From positions 1-6,135 of the forward strand of contig CAMDIP010000087.1 of NCBI GenBank assembly GCA_945899335.1: 6,135 nucleotides of DNA, given 5' to 3'. Position numbers and translations under genes: made by a program. Source of the stretch: Bordetella parapertussis (GTDB lineage: Bacteria > Pseudomonadota > Gammaproteobacteria > Burkholderiales > Burkholderiaceae_C). Position 1 is the stretch's first letter; every line of letters begins with the position of its first letter. The notes beneath the pieces were generated by a model, which ran no database searches, was not told the DNA's origin, and was given only the letters and a program-made list of their open reading frames with translations. Shown piece by piece: positions 1-5,553 of the stretch.

Positions 1-5
1 GCACC

Positions 6-944
6 ATGATAGATATTTTGCGGGTCACCAACCTGCCCACCTACCTGATGTCGGATTTGCAGCAAACCTATATCGTGCATGACCGCGACCACATCACCGA
101 CCCCAGCGCTTTGCAGCGAATACGCGCCATGGTGGGAGGTGGCGACGCAGTCATCGACAAAAAACTGATGTCTTTGTTTCCCGCCTTGGAGTTCATTTCT
201 ATTTGCGGTGTGGGCTATGACGGCGTGGATGTCATTGGCGCTATGGAGCGTGGCATCAAAGTCAGCCACACGCCTGGGGTGCTCAACGACGACGTCGCCG
301 ATTTGGCGCTGGGCTTGATGCTCTCGATTGCGCGACGCATTCCGCAAGCTGATAAGTTTGTTCGCAACAGCGATTGGGTCGAAGGCCCGTTTCCTTTGCA
401 GACCAAAATGAGCGGTACGCGACTGGGCTTGGTGGGGATCGGCCGCATAGGTCAGGCCATTGCCAAACGTGCAGCGGCATTTGACATGTCCATTGCTTAT
501 TACGCTCGCAACGCGGTGCCTACTTTGCCCTACACCTACTTCCCTTCGGCCAAAGAATTGGCCGCGAATGTAGATTATTTGGTGGCCATCATCCCAGGTG
601 GCCCGACAACCCGCAATCTCATCAACGCCGAGGTCTTTCAGGCCTTGGGCAACAAGGGTTACTTCATCAATGTGGCGCGCGGTTCTGTGGTGGACCAAGC
701 CGCGCTCATTGAGGCCTTGCAAAAGAAAGTGATTGGCGGTGCGGCTTTGGATGTGTATGCCGACGAGCCGCGAGTGCCCGCCGAATTGCGTAACTTGCAA
801 AACGTGGTGCTGACACCGCATGTGGCCAGCGCCACGGTGCAAACCCGCCAAGCCATGGCAGCTTTGGCATTGGCGAACTTGAACGCGCACTTTGAAGGGC
901 AGGCTATTCCTGCCTTGGTGCCCGAGTGGGCGAATCGGGTTTAA
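6..944 (+). CDS. D-isomer-specific 2-hydroxyacid dehydrogenase (glyoxylate/hydroxypyruvate reductase-like)
   Basis: This 312-residue protein is a cytosolic NAD(P)H-dependent enzyme that should interconvert a 2-keto acid and a D-2-hydroxy acid. Visible in order are an N-terminal substrate-domain segment with CGVGYDGVD (67-75), the Rossmann dinucleotide loop GIGRIG (144-149), and the family's catalytic residues: Arg225 in NVARGS, Glu254 in YADEP and His272 in TPHVAS. The length is usual for the family, so the gene looks intact. Arg168 follows the second Rossmann strand (YYARN). In glyoxylate/hydroxypyruvate reductases an Arg there favours NADPH, so NADPH use is inferred. The ATG at base 6 is chosen because MIDILRV starts the first beta strand as in relatives. 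Only five bases precede it, so no ribosome binding site or promoter can be judged. The gene converges on the helicase gene. The exact substrate (glyoxylate, hydroxypyruvate or another keto acid) cannot be set from sequence. Confidence 0.93.
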   Translation: MIDILRVTNLPTYLMSDLQQTYIVHDRDHITDPSALQRIRAMVGGGDAVIDKKLMSLFPALEFISICGVGYDGVDVIGAMERGIKVSHTPGVLNDDVADLALGLMLSIARRIPQADKFVRNSDWVEGPFPLQTKMSGTRLGLVGIGRIGQAIAKRAAAFDMSIAYYARNAVPTLPYTYFPSAKELAANVDYLVAIIPGGPTTRNLINAEVFQALGNKGYFINVARGSVVDQAALIEALQKKVIGGAALDVYADEPRVPAELRNLQNVVLTPHVASATVQTRQAMAALALANLNAHFEGQAIPALVPEWANRV

Positions 945-959
945 AGCGCTTTAAGCTTT
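941..959. terminator. Palindrome at the convergent gene junction, possible weak bidirectional terminator
   Basis: TTAAAGCGCTTTAA (941-954) is a perfect 14-bp palindrome that includes the dehydrogenase stop codon (942-944). On the plus strand AAAGC (943-947) can instead pair with GCTTT (955-959), and the right arm runs into five T's (956-960). Both hairpins have only about five base pairs and are mostly A-T, so this is a weak candidate for an intrinsic terminator. Its place in the 16-bp gap between two converging genes supports a role in ending transcription, but the fold is marginal. Confidence 0.35.
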
Positions 960-960
960 T

Positions 961-2760
961 TCAGCGGCCGAAGCCGCCGCCGCTTTTCTTGCCAGCGTAA
1001 CCACCGCCGCCACCACCAGGTCGGCCACCACCACCACCACCGCCGCCACCCGTGCGGCGTTTGCCGCCACCACCACCGCCACCGCGGTTGTTGCGGCTGA
1101 GCAAATCGACCGAGGTCATGGTGGGATCGGGTTGACGGCCTGCGCCGCCACCAGACTTATGTCCAAACGCGTTCACACCACTTTGGGTACCCAAATGTGC
1201 ATTGGCACGGGGTTGGAAATCGTCTTCTTGGTGATGCGATGGGGGTTGGTGATCGAAGTCATCACGCGGCATCCCTTCAGGGGCAGGGTTGCGCGGGCCG
1301 CGTTCGGGGCGGTCACGACCTGGGCCTTGAGCGCGCGGTGCGCCGTTGTGCCCTGGTCTTGCGCCATGCGAGGGTTGTCCTGGGTTGGGACTGCGCGGAG
1401 GGCGCTCAGCACGCGGGCCTTGACCTTGACTCTGTCCCTGTCCTCGGCCTTCGCCGCCGCGTCCACCGCCTGCTGGTTTTTTCTCGCGGATGCGTTCCAT
1501 CATTTCTTGTCGAGCAGCTCGGGCGGCAGCAGCCATCACGTCACGGCTGGGGGGTTTGCCTAAACCACCCCACAAGGTTTGGCGACCCATGGCAATGGGC
1601 TCGGCGCGCTCGTCGGGTGAAGGACCAAAGCCCTCGACCTTTTCAACCTCGATGGTTTGACGTGTGAATTTTTCAATTTCTTGCATAAAGCCTTCCTCGT
1701 CCAAGGACACCAAACTGACCGCTTCTCCGCTGGCACCCGCACGGCCGGTACGGCCAATGCGGTGCACATAGTCTTCGCTGATATTGGGGATTTCATAATT
1801 CACCACGTGCGGCAAGTCATCGATGTCGATGCCTCGGGCTGCGATGTCGGTAGCCACCAACACACGGATGTCGCCGCTTTTAAAGCCCGCGAGCGCTTGG
1901 GTACGCGCTGTTTGGCTTTTGTTGCCGTGCAGCGCCATGGCGGTGATGCCTTGTTTGTTCAAAAAGTCGGCCACATGGTTGGCGCCAAACTTGGTGCGAC
2001 AAAACACCAGCACTTGGCTCCACTGTTTGGTGTCGATGATGTGTGCGAGCAGGGCTTTCTTTTGCTGCCTGCCCACGGGGTGAATCACCTGCTTGATGAG
2101 TTGCACCGTGGTGTTTTCAGGCGTGACTTGAATGCTTTGCGGTTTGTGCAGCAACTGCGCAGCCAAATCGCGGATCTCTTGGCTGAAGGTGGCCGAGAAC
2201 AACAGGCTTTGCTTTTCTTTTGGAACCAAGGCCAGCACTTTTTTTACGTCGTGGATGAAACCCATGTCGAGCATGCGGTCGGCTTCGTCGAGTACCAGCA
2301 TTTGCACGGTGGAGAGGTCCAGAAAACCTTGTTGCTGCAAGTCCAGCAAACGGCCAGGGGTGGCCACCAAAATGTCCACGCCTTTTTTCAACGACTTGAT
2401 CTGCGCGGCCATGCCGACGCCGCCAAAGATGACGGCAGATTGCAGTTGCAGGTGCTTGCCATAGGTGCGCACCGACTCTTCCACTTGTGCTGCGAGTTCG
2501 CGGGTGGGGGTCAGCACCAAGGCGCGGATGCCAAACACGCCAAAGCGGTTGGTGGCGCTACGGCTCATGCTGAGTTTGTGCAGCATGGGCAGGGTGAAGG
2601 CGGCGGTTTTGCCGGTGCCAGTTTGTGCGCCTGCTAGCAGGTCTTGGCCTGCGAGTACAGCGGGTATGGCTTGCGCTTGAATAGGGGTAGGGGTGTCGTA
2701 GCCTTGCTCGCGCACAGCTTTCAGAATGGCCGGAGCCAAGTTCAGTTCATCAAAGTTCAT
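961..2760 (-). CDS. rhlE: DEAD-box ATP-dependent RNA helicase, RhlE type
   Basis: This 599-residue protein should unwind or remodel RNA using ATP, with roles known for the family in ribosome assembly and RNA turnover. All helicase motifs are present: Q motif ([11 protein letters not shown] to PTPIQ, 3-28), motif I AQTGTGKT (45-52), Ia PTRELA (85-90), Ib TPGR (134-137), II DEAD (158-161), III SAT (189-191), IV VFCRTK (252-257), [11 protein letters not shown] (303-312) and [10 protein letters not shown] (333-340). The core ends near residue 380. The remaining roughly 220 residues are low-complexity, rich in Gly, Arg, Pro and Gln, and end in Gly runs, which suits non-specific RNA binding. The ATG at 2760 is chosen because [10 protein letters not shown] matches the usual RhlE beginning. 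The frame is open for 94 more codons upstream, but that stretch shows no helicase homology. No Shine-Dalgarno sequence precedes the chosen ATG. RhlE is favoured over DeaD or SrmB by the N-terminus and tail, but paralogues in this group are hard to separate. Confidence 0.93.
   Translation of the reverse strand: MNFDELNLAPAILKAVREQGYDTPTPIQAQAIPAVLAGQDLLAGAQTGTGKTAAFTLPMLHKLSMSRSATNRFGVFGIRALVLTPTRELAAQVEESVRTYGKHLQLQSAVIFGGVGMAAQIKSLKKGVDILVATPGRLLDLQQQGFLDLSTVQMLVLDEADRMLDMGFIHDVKKVLALVPKEKQSLLFSATFSQEIRDLAAQLLHKPQSIQVTPENTTVQLIKQVIHPVGRQQKKALLAHIIDTKQWSQVLVFCRTKFGANHVADFLNKQGITAMALHGNKSQTARTQALAGFKSGDIRVLVATDIAARGIDIDDLPHVVNYEIPNISEDYVHRIGRTGRAGASGEAVSLVSLDEEGFMQEIEKFTRQTIEVEKVEGFGPSPDERAEPIAMGRQTLWGGLGKPPSRDVMAAAARAARQEMMERIREKKPAGGGRGGEGRGQGQSQGQGPRAERPPRSPNPGQPSHGARPGHNGAPRAQGPGRDRPERGPRNPAPEGMPRDDFDHQPPSHHQEDDFQPRANAHLGTQSGVNAFGHKSGGGAGRQPDPTMTSVDLLSRNNRGGGGGGGKRRTGGGGGGGGGRPGGGGGGYAGKKSGGGFGR
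1000..1083 (-). repeat. Glycine-codon tract encoding the helicase C-terminal tail
   Basis: Helicase residues 560-587 are three glycine runs of 7, 9 and 6 residues, separated by KRRT and RP. In the DNA this is a chain of GGT and GGC codons, seen on the plus strand as CCACCACCGCC-like units. The basic interruptions fit an RGG-like RNA-binding tail. Near-identical triplets in a row are prone to in-frame slippage, so the length may vary among strains; that last point is inference. Confidence 0.8.
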
Positions 2761-2785
2761 AAAGGAGCGCGCGGTTGGGCGACGC

Positions 2786-2884
2786 TTTGGGTTTCGGTCT
2801 GTTCCGCCAAAAAAGGGCAGCCAGCTAAAGACCGAGGAAACACATTTGGGCAGGTAGGTAACAAACGCAGGGTTTGGGTTCCGG
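2786..2884. repeat. Imperfect 12-bp direct repeat in the helicase leader
   Basis: TTTGGGTTTCGG (2786-2797) and TTTGGGTTCCGG (2873-2884) match at 11 of 12 positions and lie 87 bp apart. A third TTTGGG occurs at 2845-2850. All lie upstream of the helicase start and would be read as CCGRAACCCAAA in its mRNA if transcription begins far enough upstream. A protein- or RNA-binding role is possible, but chance similarity cannot be excluded. Confidence 0.3.
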
Positions 2885-2926
2885 CCCCAGCAGAAGCGCT
2901 GATGTTGAAGCAACTGGTGGCAACAA

Positions 2927-2952
2927 CTGATTAATATTCTCTCATGAATCAG
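2927..2952. repeat. Inverted repeat CTGATT-14-AATCAG in the divergent spacer
   Basis: Perfect 6-bp arms (2927-2932 and 2947-2952) flank a 14-bp AT-rich spacer. The site lies about 120 bp upstream of ettA and 170 bp upstream of the helicase start. The arm spacing would suit a dimeric regulator binding two half-sites, or a loose hairpin. No regulator can be named. Confidence 0.25.
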
Positions 2953-2994
2953 GTCTCGGCTTTTGGAGATGATTTTTCGAACTTGGCCAACTGC

Positions 2995-3023
2995 TTCATT
3001 GGTGACACAAGTGCAGAGATAAT
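2995..3023 (+). promoter_or_regulatory. Possible sigma70 promoter for ettA
   Basis: GATAAT (3018-3023) matches the -10 consensus at five of six positions. TTCATT (2995-3000) lies 17 bp upstream but matches the -35 consensus at only three of six. Transcription would begin near 3030, giving a leader of about 45 nt that includes the 13-bp inverted repeat at 3039-3051. The weak -35 makes this tentative. Confidence 0.35.
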
Positions 3024-3038
3024 CCTCCACTAACCAGC

Positions 3039-3051
3039 CCACACCGTGTGG
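3039..3051. repeat. 13-bp inverted repeat just upstream of ettA
   Basis: CCACAC-C-GTGTGG is a perfect inverted repeat with a single central base. With one unpaired base it cannot fold into an RNA hairpin without losing its inner pairs, so a protein-binding site is the more natural reading. It would fall just downstream of the proposed ettA start of transcription, a location typical of repressor operators. No binding protein can be named. Confidence 0.3.
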
Positions 3052-3074
3052 CGCAATGCCTCGAAAGTTATTCC

Positions 3075-4739
3075 ATGTCCCAATACGTTTTCACCATGAA
3101 CCGCGTCGGCAAAATCGTGCCGCCCAAACGCCATATCCTGAAAGATATTTCCCTGAGCTTCTTCCCCGGCGCCAAGATCGGCGTGCTGGGCTTGAACGGT
3201 TCTGGCAAGTCCACACTGCTGAAAATAATGGCGGGCATCGACAAGGAAATCGAGGGTGAAGCGTTCCCCATGGCTGGTTTGAAGATAGGGTATTTGCCCC
3301 AAGAGCCTAAGTTGCGCCCTGAACAAACCGTGCGCGAAGCAGTGGAGGGCGGCATGGAAGAGGCATTGCAAGCCCAAAAACGCCTCGAAGAGGTGTATGC
3401 CGCTTACGCTGAAGAAGATGCTGACTTTGACGCCTTGGCTGCAGAGCAAGGCCAGTTGGAAGCCATCATCGCTGCCGCCGGTAGTGACAACAGCGAGCAC
3501 CAACTTGAAATCGCGGCTGACGCGCTGCGCTTGCCGCCATGGGATGCTGTCATTGAACATTTGTCAGGCGGTGAAAAACGCCGCGTGGCCTTGTGCCAGT
3601 TGCTGCTTTCGCGCCCCGATATGTTGTTGCTTGACGAACCCACCAACCACTTGGACGCCGAGTCGGTCGATTGGCTAGAACAGTTTCTCGCAAGATTTTC
3701 TGGCACCGTGGTGGCCATCACCCACGACCGCTACTTCCTTGACAACGCGGCCGAATGGATTTTGGAGCTCGACCGCGGCCACGGCATCCCCTACAAAGGC
3801 AACTACACGACTTGGTTGGAACAAAAGCAAGACCGCTTAGAGAAAGAACAAAAGGGCGAAGAGGCACGTGCCAAAGCCTTGAAAAAGGAGTTGGACTGGG
3901 TGCGCCAAAACCCCAAAGGCCGTCAAGCCAAAAGCAAGGCGCGTATTGCCCGCTTTGAAGAGTTGTCCGACTTCGAATACCAAAAGCGCAATGAAACGCA
4001 GGAAATTTTCATTCCCGTGGCCGAACGCTTGGGTCATGAAGTCATCGAGTTCACGAATGTAAGTAAGTCCTTTGGCGACCGCATGCTGATCGACAACCTG
4101 AGCTTCAAAATTCCTGCAGGGGCCATCGTGGGCATCATCGGCCCCAACGGTGCTGGTAAATCCACGCTGTTTCGCATGATTGCTGGCAAAGAGAAGGCAG
4201 ACACCGGCGACATCAAAATCGGCCAAACCGTGAAGATGGCCTTTGTGGACCAAAACCGCGACGACCTTGCCAATGAAAAAACCGTTTGGGAAGACGTGTC
4301 GGGTGGCTTGGACATCTTGACCGTGGGCAAGTTCGAAATGGCCAGCCGCGCCTATTGCGGTCGTTTTAACTTCAATGGCGGCGACCAGCAAAAACGCGTC
4401 GGCACCCTTTCCGGTGGTGAGCGTGGTCGTTTGCATTTGGCGAAAACCTTGATCGCTGGCGGCAATGTCTTGATGCTGGACGAACCCTCCAACGACTTGG
4501 ACGTGGAAACCTTGCGGGCCTTGGAAGATGCTTTGCTGGAGTTTGCTGGCAGCATCATGGTCATCAGCCATGACCGTTGGTTCTTAGACCGCATTGCCAC
4601 CCACATCTTGGCTTGCGAAGGCGATTCACACTGGACATTCTTTGATGGCAACTACCAAGAGTATGAGGCCGACAAGAAGAAGCGTTTGGGCGAAGAAGGC
4701 GCAAAACCCAAGCGAGTGCGCTATAAAGCGCTCAAATAA
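3075..4739 (+). CDS. ettA: Energy-dependent translational throttle protein EttA (ABC-F ATPase)
   Basis: This 554-residue soluble protein has two ABC ATPase domains and no membrane segments. EttA binds the ribosomal E site and gates the first elongation steps according to the ATP/ADP ratio. Domain 1 shows Walker [10 protein letters not shown] (39-47), LSGGE (163-167), Walker B with Glu188 and switch His217. A charged insert near 95-140 is the EttA arm. The linker near 245-322 is Lys/Arg/Glu-rich, as expected for the P-site tRNA-interaction motif. Domain 2 shows GPNGAGKST (356-364), LSGGE (445-449), Glu470 and His499. Glu188 and Glu470 have the same numbers as the catalytic glutamates of E. coli EttA, and the length is nearly the same. 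Domain 2 reads DEPSND where DEPTND is usual. The ATG at 3075 is preferred because [13 protein letters not shown] matches the known EttA beginning. A GTG at 3048 would add nine unrelated residues. The ribosome binding site is weak. Confidence 0.97.
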   Translation: MSQYVFTMNRVGKIVPPKRHILKDISLSFFPGAKIGVLGLNGSGKSTLLKIMAGIDKEIEGEAFPMAGLKIGYLPQEPKLRPEQTVREAVEGGMEEALQAQKRLEEVYAAYAEEDADFDALAAEQGQLEAIIAAAGSDNSEHQLEIAADALRLPPWDAVIEHLSGGEKRRVALCQLLLSRPDMLLLDEPTNHLDAESVDWLEQFLARFSGTVVAITHDRYFLDNAAEWILELDRGHGIPYKGNYTTWLEQKQDRLEKEQKGEEARAKALKKELDWVRQNPKGRQAKSKARIARFEELSDFEYQKRNETQEIFIPVAERLGHEVIEFTNVSKSFGDRMLIDNLSFKIPAGAIVGIIGPNGAGKSTLFRMIAGKEKADTGDIKIGQTVKMAFVDQNRDDLANEKTVWEDVSGGLDILTVGKFEMASRAYCGRFNFNGGDQQKRVGTLSGGERGRLHLAKTLIAGGNVLMLDEPSNDLDVETLRALEDALLEFAGSIMVISHDRWFLDRIATHILACEGDSHWTFFDGNYQEYEADKKKRLGEEGAKPKRVRYKALK

Positions 4740-4793
4740 TTCCCAAAAAACCACATTAAAGTATTAAATAGTTAGGGATACGCTAAATTTCAC

Positions 4794-4837
4794 GGTAAAA
4801 TGATAAAAAAGTGGTAATTTTTGCCACATTTATTACC
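4794..4837 (+). repeat. Overlapping inverted repeats upstream of the regulator's ribosome binding site
   Basis: GTGGTAA (4811-4817) can pair with TTGCCAC (4821-4827) across three T's, a 7-bp stem with one G-U pair. GGTAAT (4813-4818) pairs perfectly with ATTACC (4832-4837), and GGTAA (4794-4798) pairs with TTACC (4833-4837). The first hairpin can nest inside the last, while the first and second exclude each other. The right-hand ATTACC arm abuts the Shine-Dalgarno sequence at 4838. Stems are short and A-T-rich, so this may be a DNA operator rather than an RNA switch. The stem at 4811-4827, with A's before and a T-rich stretch after, could also act as a weak terminator for ettA. Confidence 0.4.
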
Positions 4838-4843
4838 TTGGAG
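4838..4843 (+). promoter_or_regulatory. Ribosome binding site of the HTH-receiver regulator
   Basis: TTGGAG ends five bases before the ATG at 4849. It is the clearest Shine-Dalgarno sequence in the window and fixes the start of this gene. Confidence 0.75.
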
Positions 4844-4848
4844 TATTC

Positions 4849-5487
4849 ATGAGCCATAAAGCCATTCCTGATAACACCGACGAGTACTGTGGCACCAGTT
4901 ACGCCGCCAAACTGCTTAACCTGTCGGTGGGCACCGTGCAAACCTTGGTGGAAAAAAACGAACTCGAGGCTTGGAAAACCCAAGGGGGTCACCGCCGCAT
5001 TTCCATTCAGTCGATTCGTGACTACCAAAACCGCGCCACCCTTTCGCCCAACGCCAATTACCAAGACACCAAGCGACTCAAAGTCATGGTGGTCGAGGAC
5101 GACGAGCTCACCCGGACCATGTTTCAAATGCATTTTGACCAATGGGACTTGTCACTCGACACCACCATCACCGCGTCTGCCATTGAAGCCTTGCTCGATA
5201 TTTCGGTGCTCAAACCACAGGTGCTGCTGACCGATTTGCGAATGCCAGGCATTGACGGGGTAGAGATGTTGCGCCAGTTGCATACCCATCCCTTATTTGC
5301 CCAAATGTCGGTCATCGTCATCACGGGTTTGTCAGACGAAGAAATTGCCACCTACGGCGAATTGCCCTCTGGCACCCATGTGCTGCGAAAACCCATCGAC
5401 ATGGGCTGGCTGCGTGGCTATTTCCAAGCCATGTTCAGCCTGCGTCAAGGTGGGCGTCGTCGCACCTCTGCCCCCCAAACCGCCTAA
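4849..5487 (+). CDS. Orphan response regulator with N-terminal MerR/excisionase-like HTH and C-terminal receiver
   Basis: This 212-residue protein is probably a cytosolic DNA-binding regulator. Residues 16-60 form a helix-turn-helix of the MerR/excisionase/BldC class: SYAAKLLNLSVGTVQTLVEKN is followed by the wing TQGGHRRIS (44-52), whose GGHRR is characteristic. A linker (61-76) leads to a CheY-like receiver (77-198). The receiver has the acidic cluster Glu83, Asp84 and Asp85, the phosphoacceptor Asp129 in LLTDLRMPG, Thr159 in VITG and Lys181 in RKPID. All residues needed for phosphorylation are present, so the receiver should be active. Most response regulators have the receiver first and the DNA-binding domain last; here the order is reversed. 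The tail (199-212) is short and basic. No histidine kinase lies in the window, so the phosphodonor is unknown. A clear Shine-Dalgarno sequence sets the start. The regulon cannot be inferred; the ligase 66 bp downstream is one possible target. Confidence 0.88.
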   Translation: MSHKAIPDNTDEYCGTSYAAKLLNLSVGTVQTLVEKNELEAWKTQGGHRRISIQSIRDYQNRATLSPNANYQDTKRLKVMVVEDDELTRTMFQMHFDQWDLSLDTTITASAIEALLDISVLKPQVLLTDLRMPGIDGVEMLRQLHTHPLFAQMSVIVITGLSDEEIATYGELPSGTHVLRKPIDMGWLRGYFQAMFSLRQGGRRRTSAPQTA

Positions 5488-5497
5488 GAACAGCTCT

Positions 5498-5541
5498 TAA
5501 CCAAGGGGCAGTCCTCTTGCGCCACTTGGGTGTGGCGGTTA
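5498..5541 (+). repeat. Nested inverted repeat between the regulator and the acyl-CoA ligase
   Basis: CGCCAC (5520-5525) and GTGGCG (5532-5537) form a perfect 6-bp GC-rich stem with a 6-nt loop. TAACC (5498-5502) can pair with GGTTA (5537-5541) outside it, sharing one base with the inner stem. No T-run follows, so it is not a standard intrinsic terminator. It ends 12 bases before the ligase ATG and could be an operator or affect ligase translation. Confidence 0.35.
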
Positions 5542-5553
5542 GGCTTCGTGGTC

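Larger units (their letters stand above)
2761..3074. other. Divergent spacer between the rhlE-type helicase and ettA
   Basis: This 314-bp stretch has no gene I can support. It must hold the promoters and leaders of two divergent genes. It contains a direct repeat (2786-2797 and 2873-2884), an inverted repeat (2927-2932 with 2947-2952), a 13-bp inverted repeat (3039-3051) and a weak promoter-like pair facing ettA (2995-3023). The helicase frame stays open through most of it (to 3042), but the encoded residues are Cys-, His- and Trp-rich and unlike the helicase. I found no convincing promoter on the minus strand, so the length of the helicase leader is unknown. Confidence 0.7.
4740..4848 (+). 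promoter_or_regulatory. AT-rich leader and likely promoter region of the HTH-receiver regulator
   Basis: This 109-bp spacer is far richer in A and T than the flanking genes. TAAAAT (4796-4801) matches the -10 consensus at five of six positions, but no good -35 lies at the right distance. CCACATT occurs twice (4751-4757 and 4824-4830). No strong terminator with a GC-rich stem and T-run follows ettA, so read-through into the regulator is possible. The dense repeats suggest a control region, but which protein acts on it is unknown. Confidence 0.45.

Noticed and set aside
1657..2637. 326-codon open frame on the plus strand inside the helicase gene
   Set aside because: It lies wholly antisense to the conserved helicase core, whose motifs are complete. 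Its His-, Gln- and Val-rich translation is typical of a frame opposite a GC-rich gene, and no domain is recognisable.
2761..2828. AAAGGAG followed by a TTG and a 17-codon plus-strand frame (2775-2828)
   Set aside because: The good Shine-Dalgarno-like sequence is the complement of the bases before the helicase ATG. The frame is very short, starts with TTG and has no further support.
3048..3074. GTG at 3048 as the start of ettA
   Set aside because: It adds nine residues not found in EttA proteins, and no ribosome binding site precedes it. The ATG at 3075 matches the known N-terminus.
3030..3560. 176-codon open frame on the minus strand overlapping the ettA start and the spacer
   Set aside because: Most of it is antisense to the first ABC domain of ettA; the composition is that of a mirror frame, and no domain is recognised.
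3837..4571. 244-codon open frame on the minus strand inside ettA
   Set aside because: It is antisense to the second half of a fully conserved ettA and has no recognisable domain. The coding signal belongs to ettA.
4740..4780. Intrinsic terminator directly after ettA (TCCC 4741-4744 pairing with GGGA 4775-4778)
   Set aside because: Only four base pairs close a 30-nt loop and no T-run follows, so it is too weak to call.
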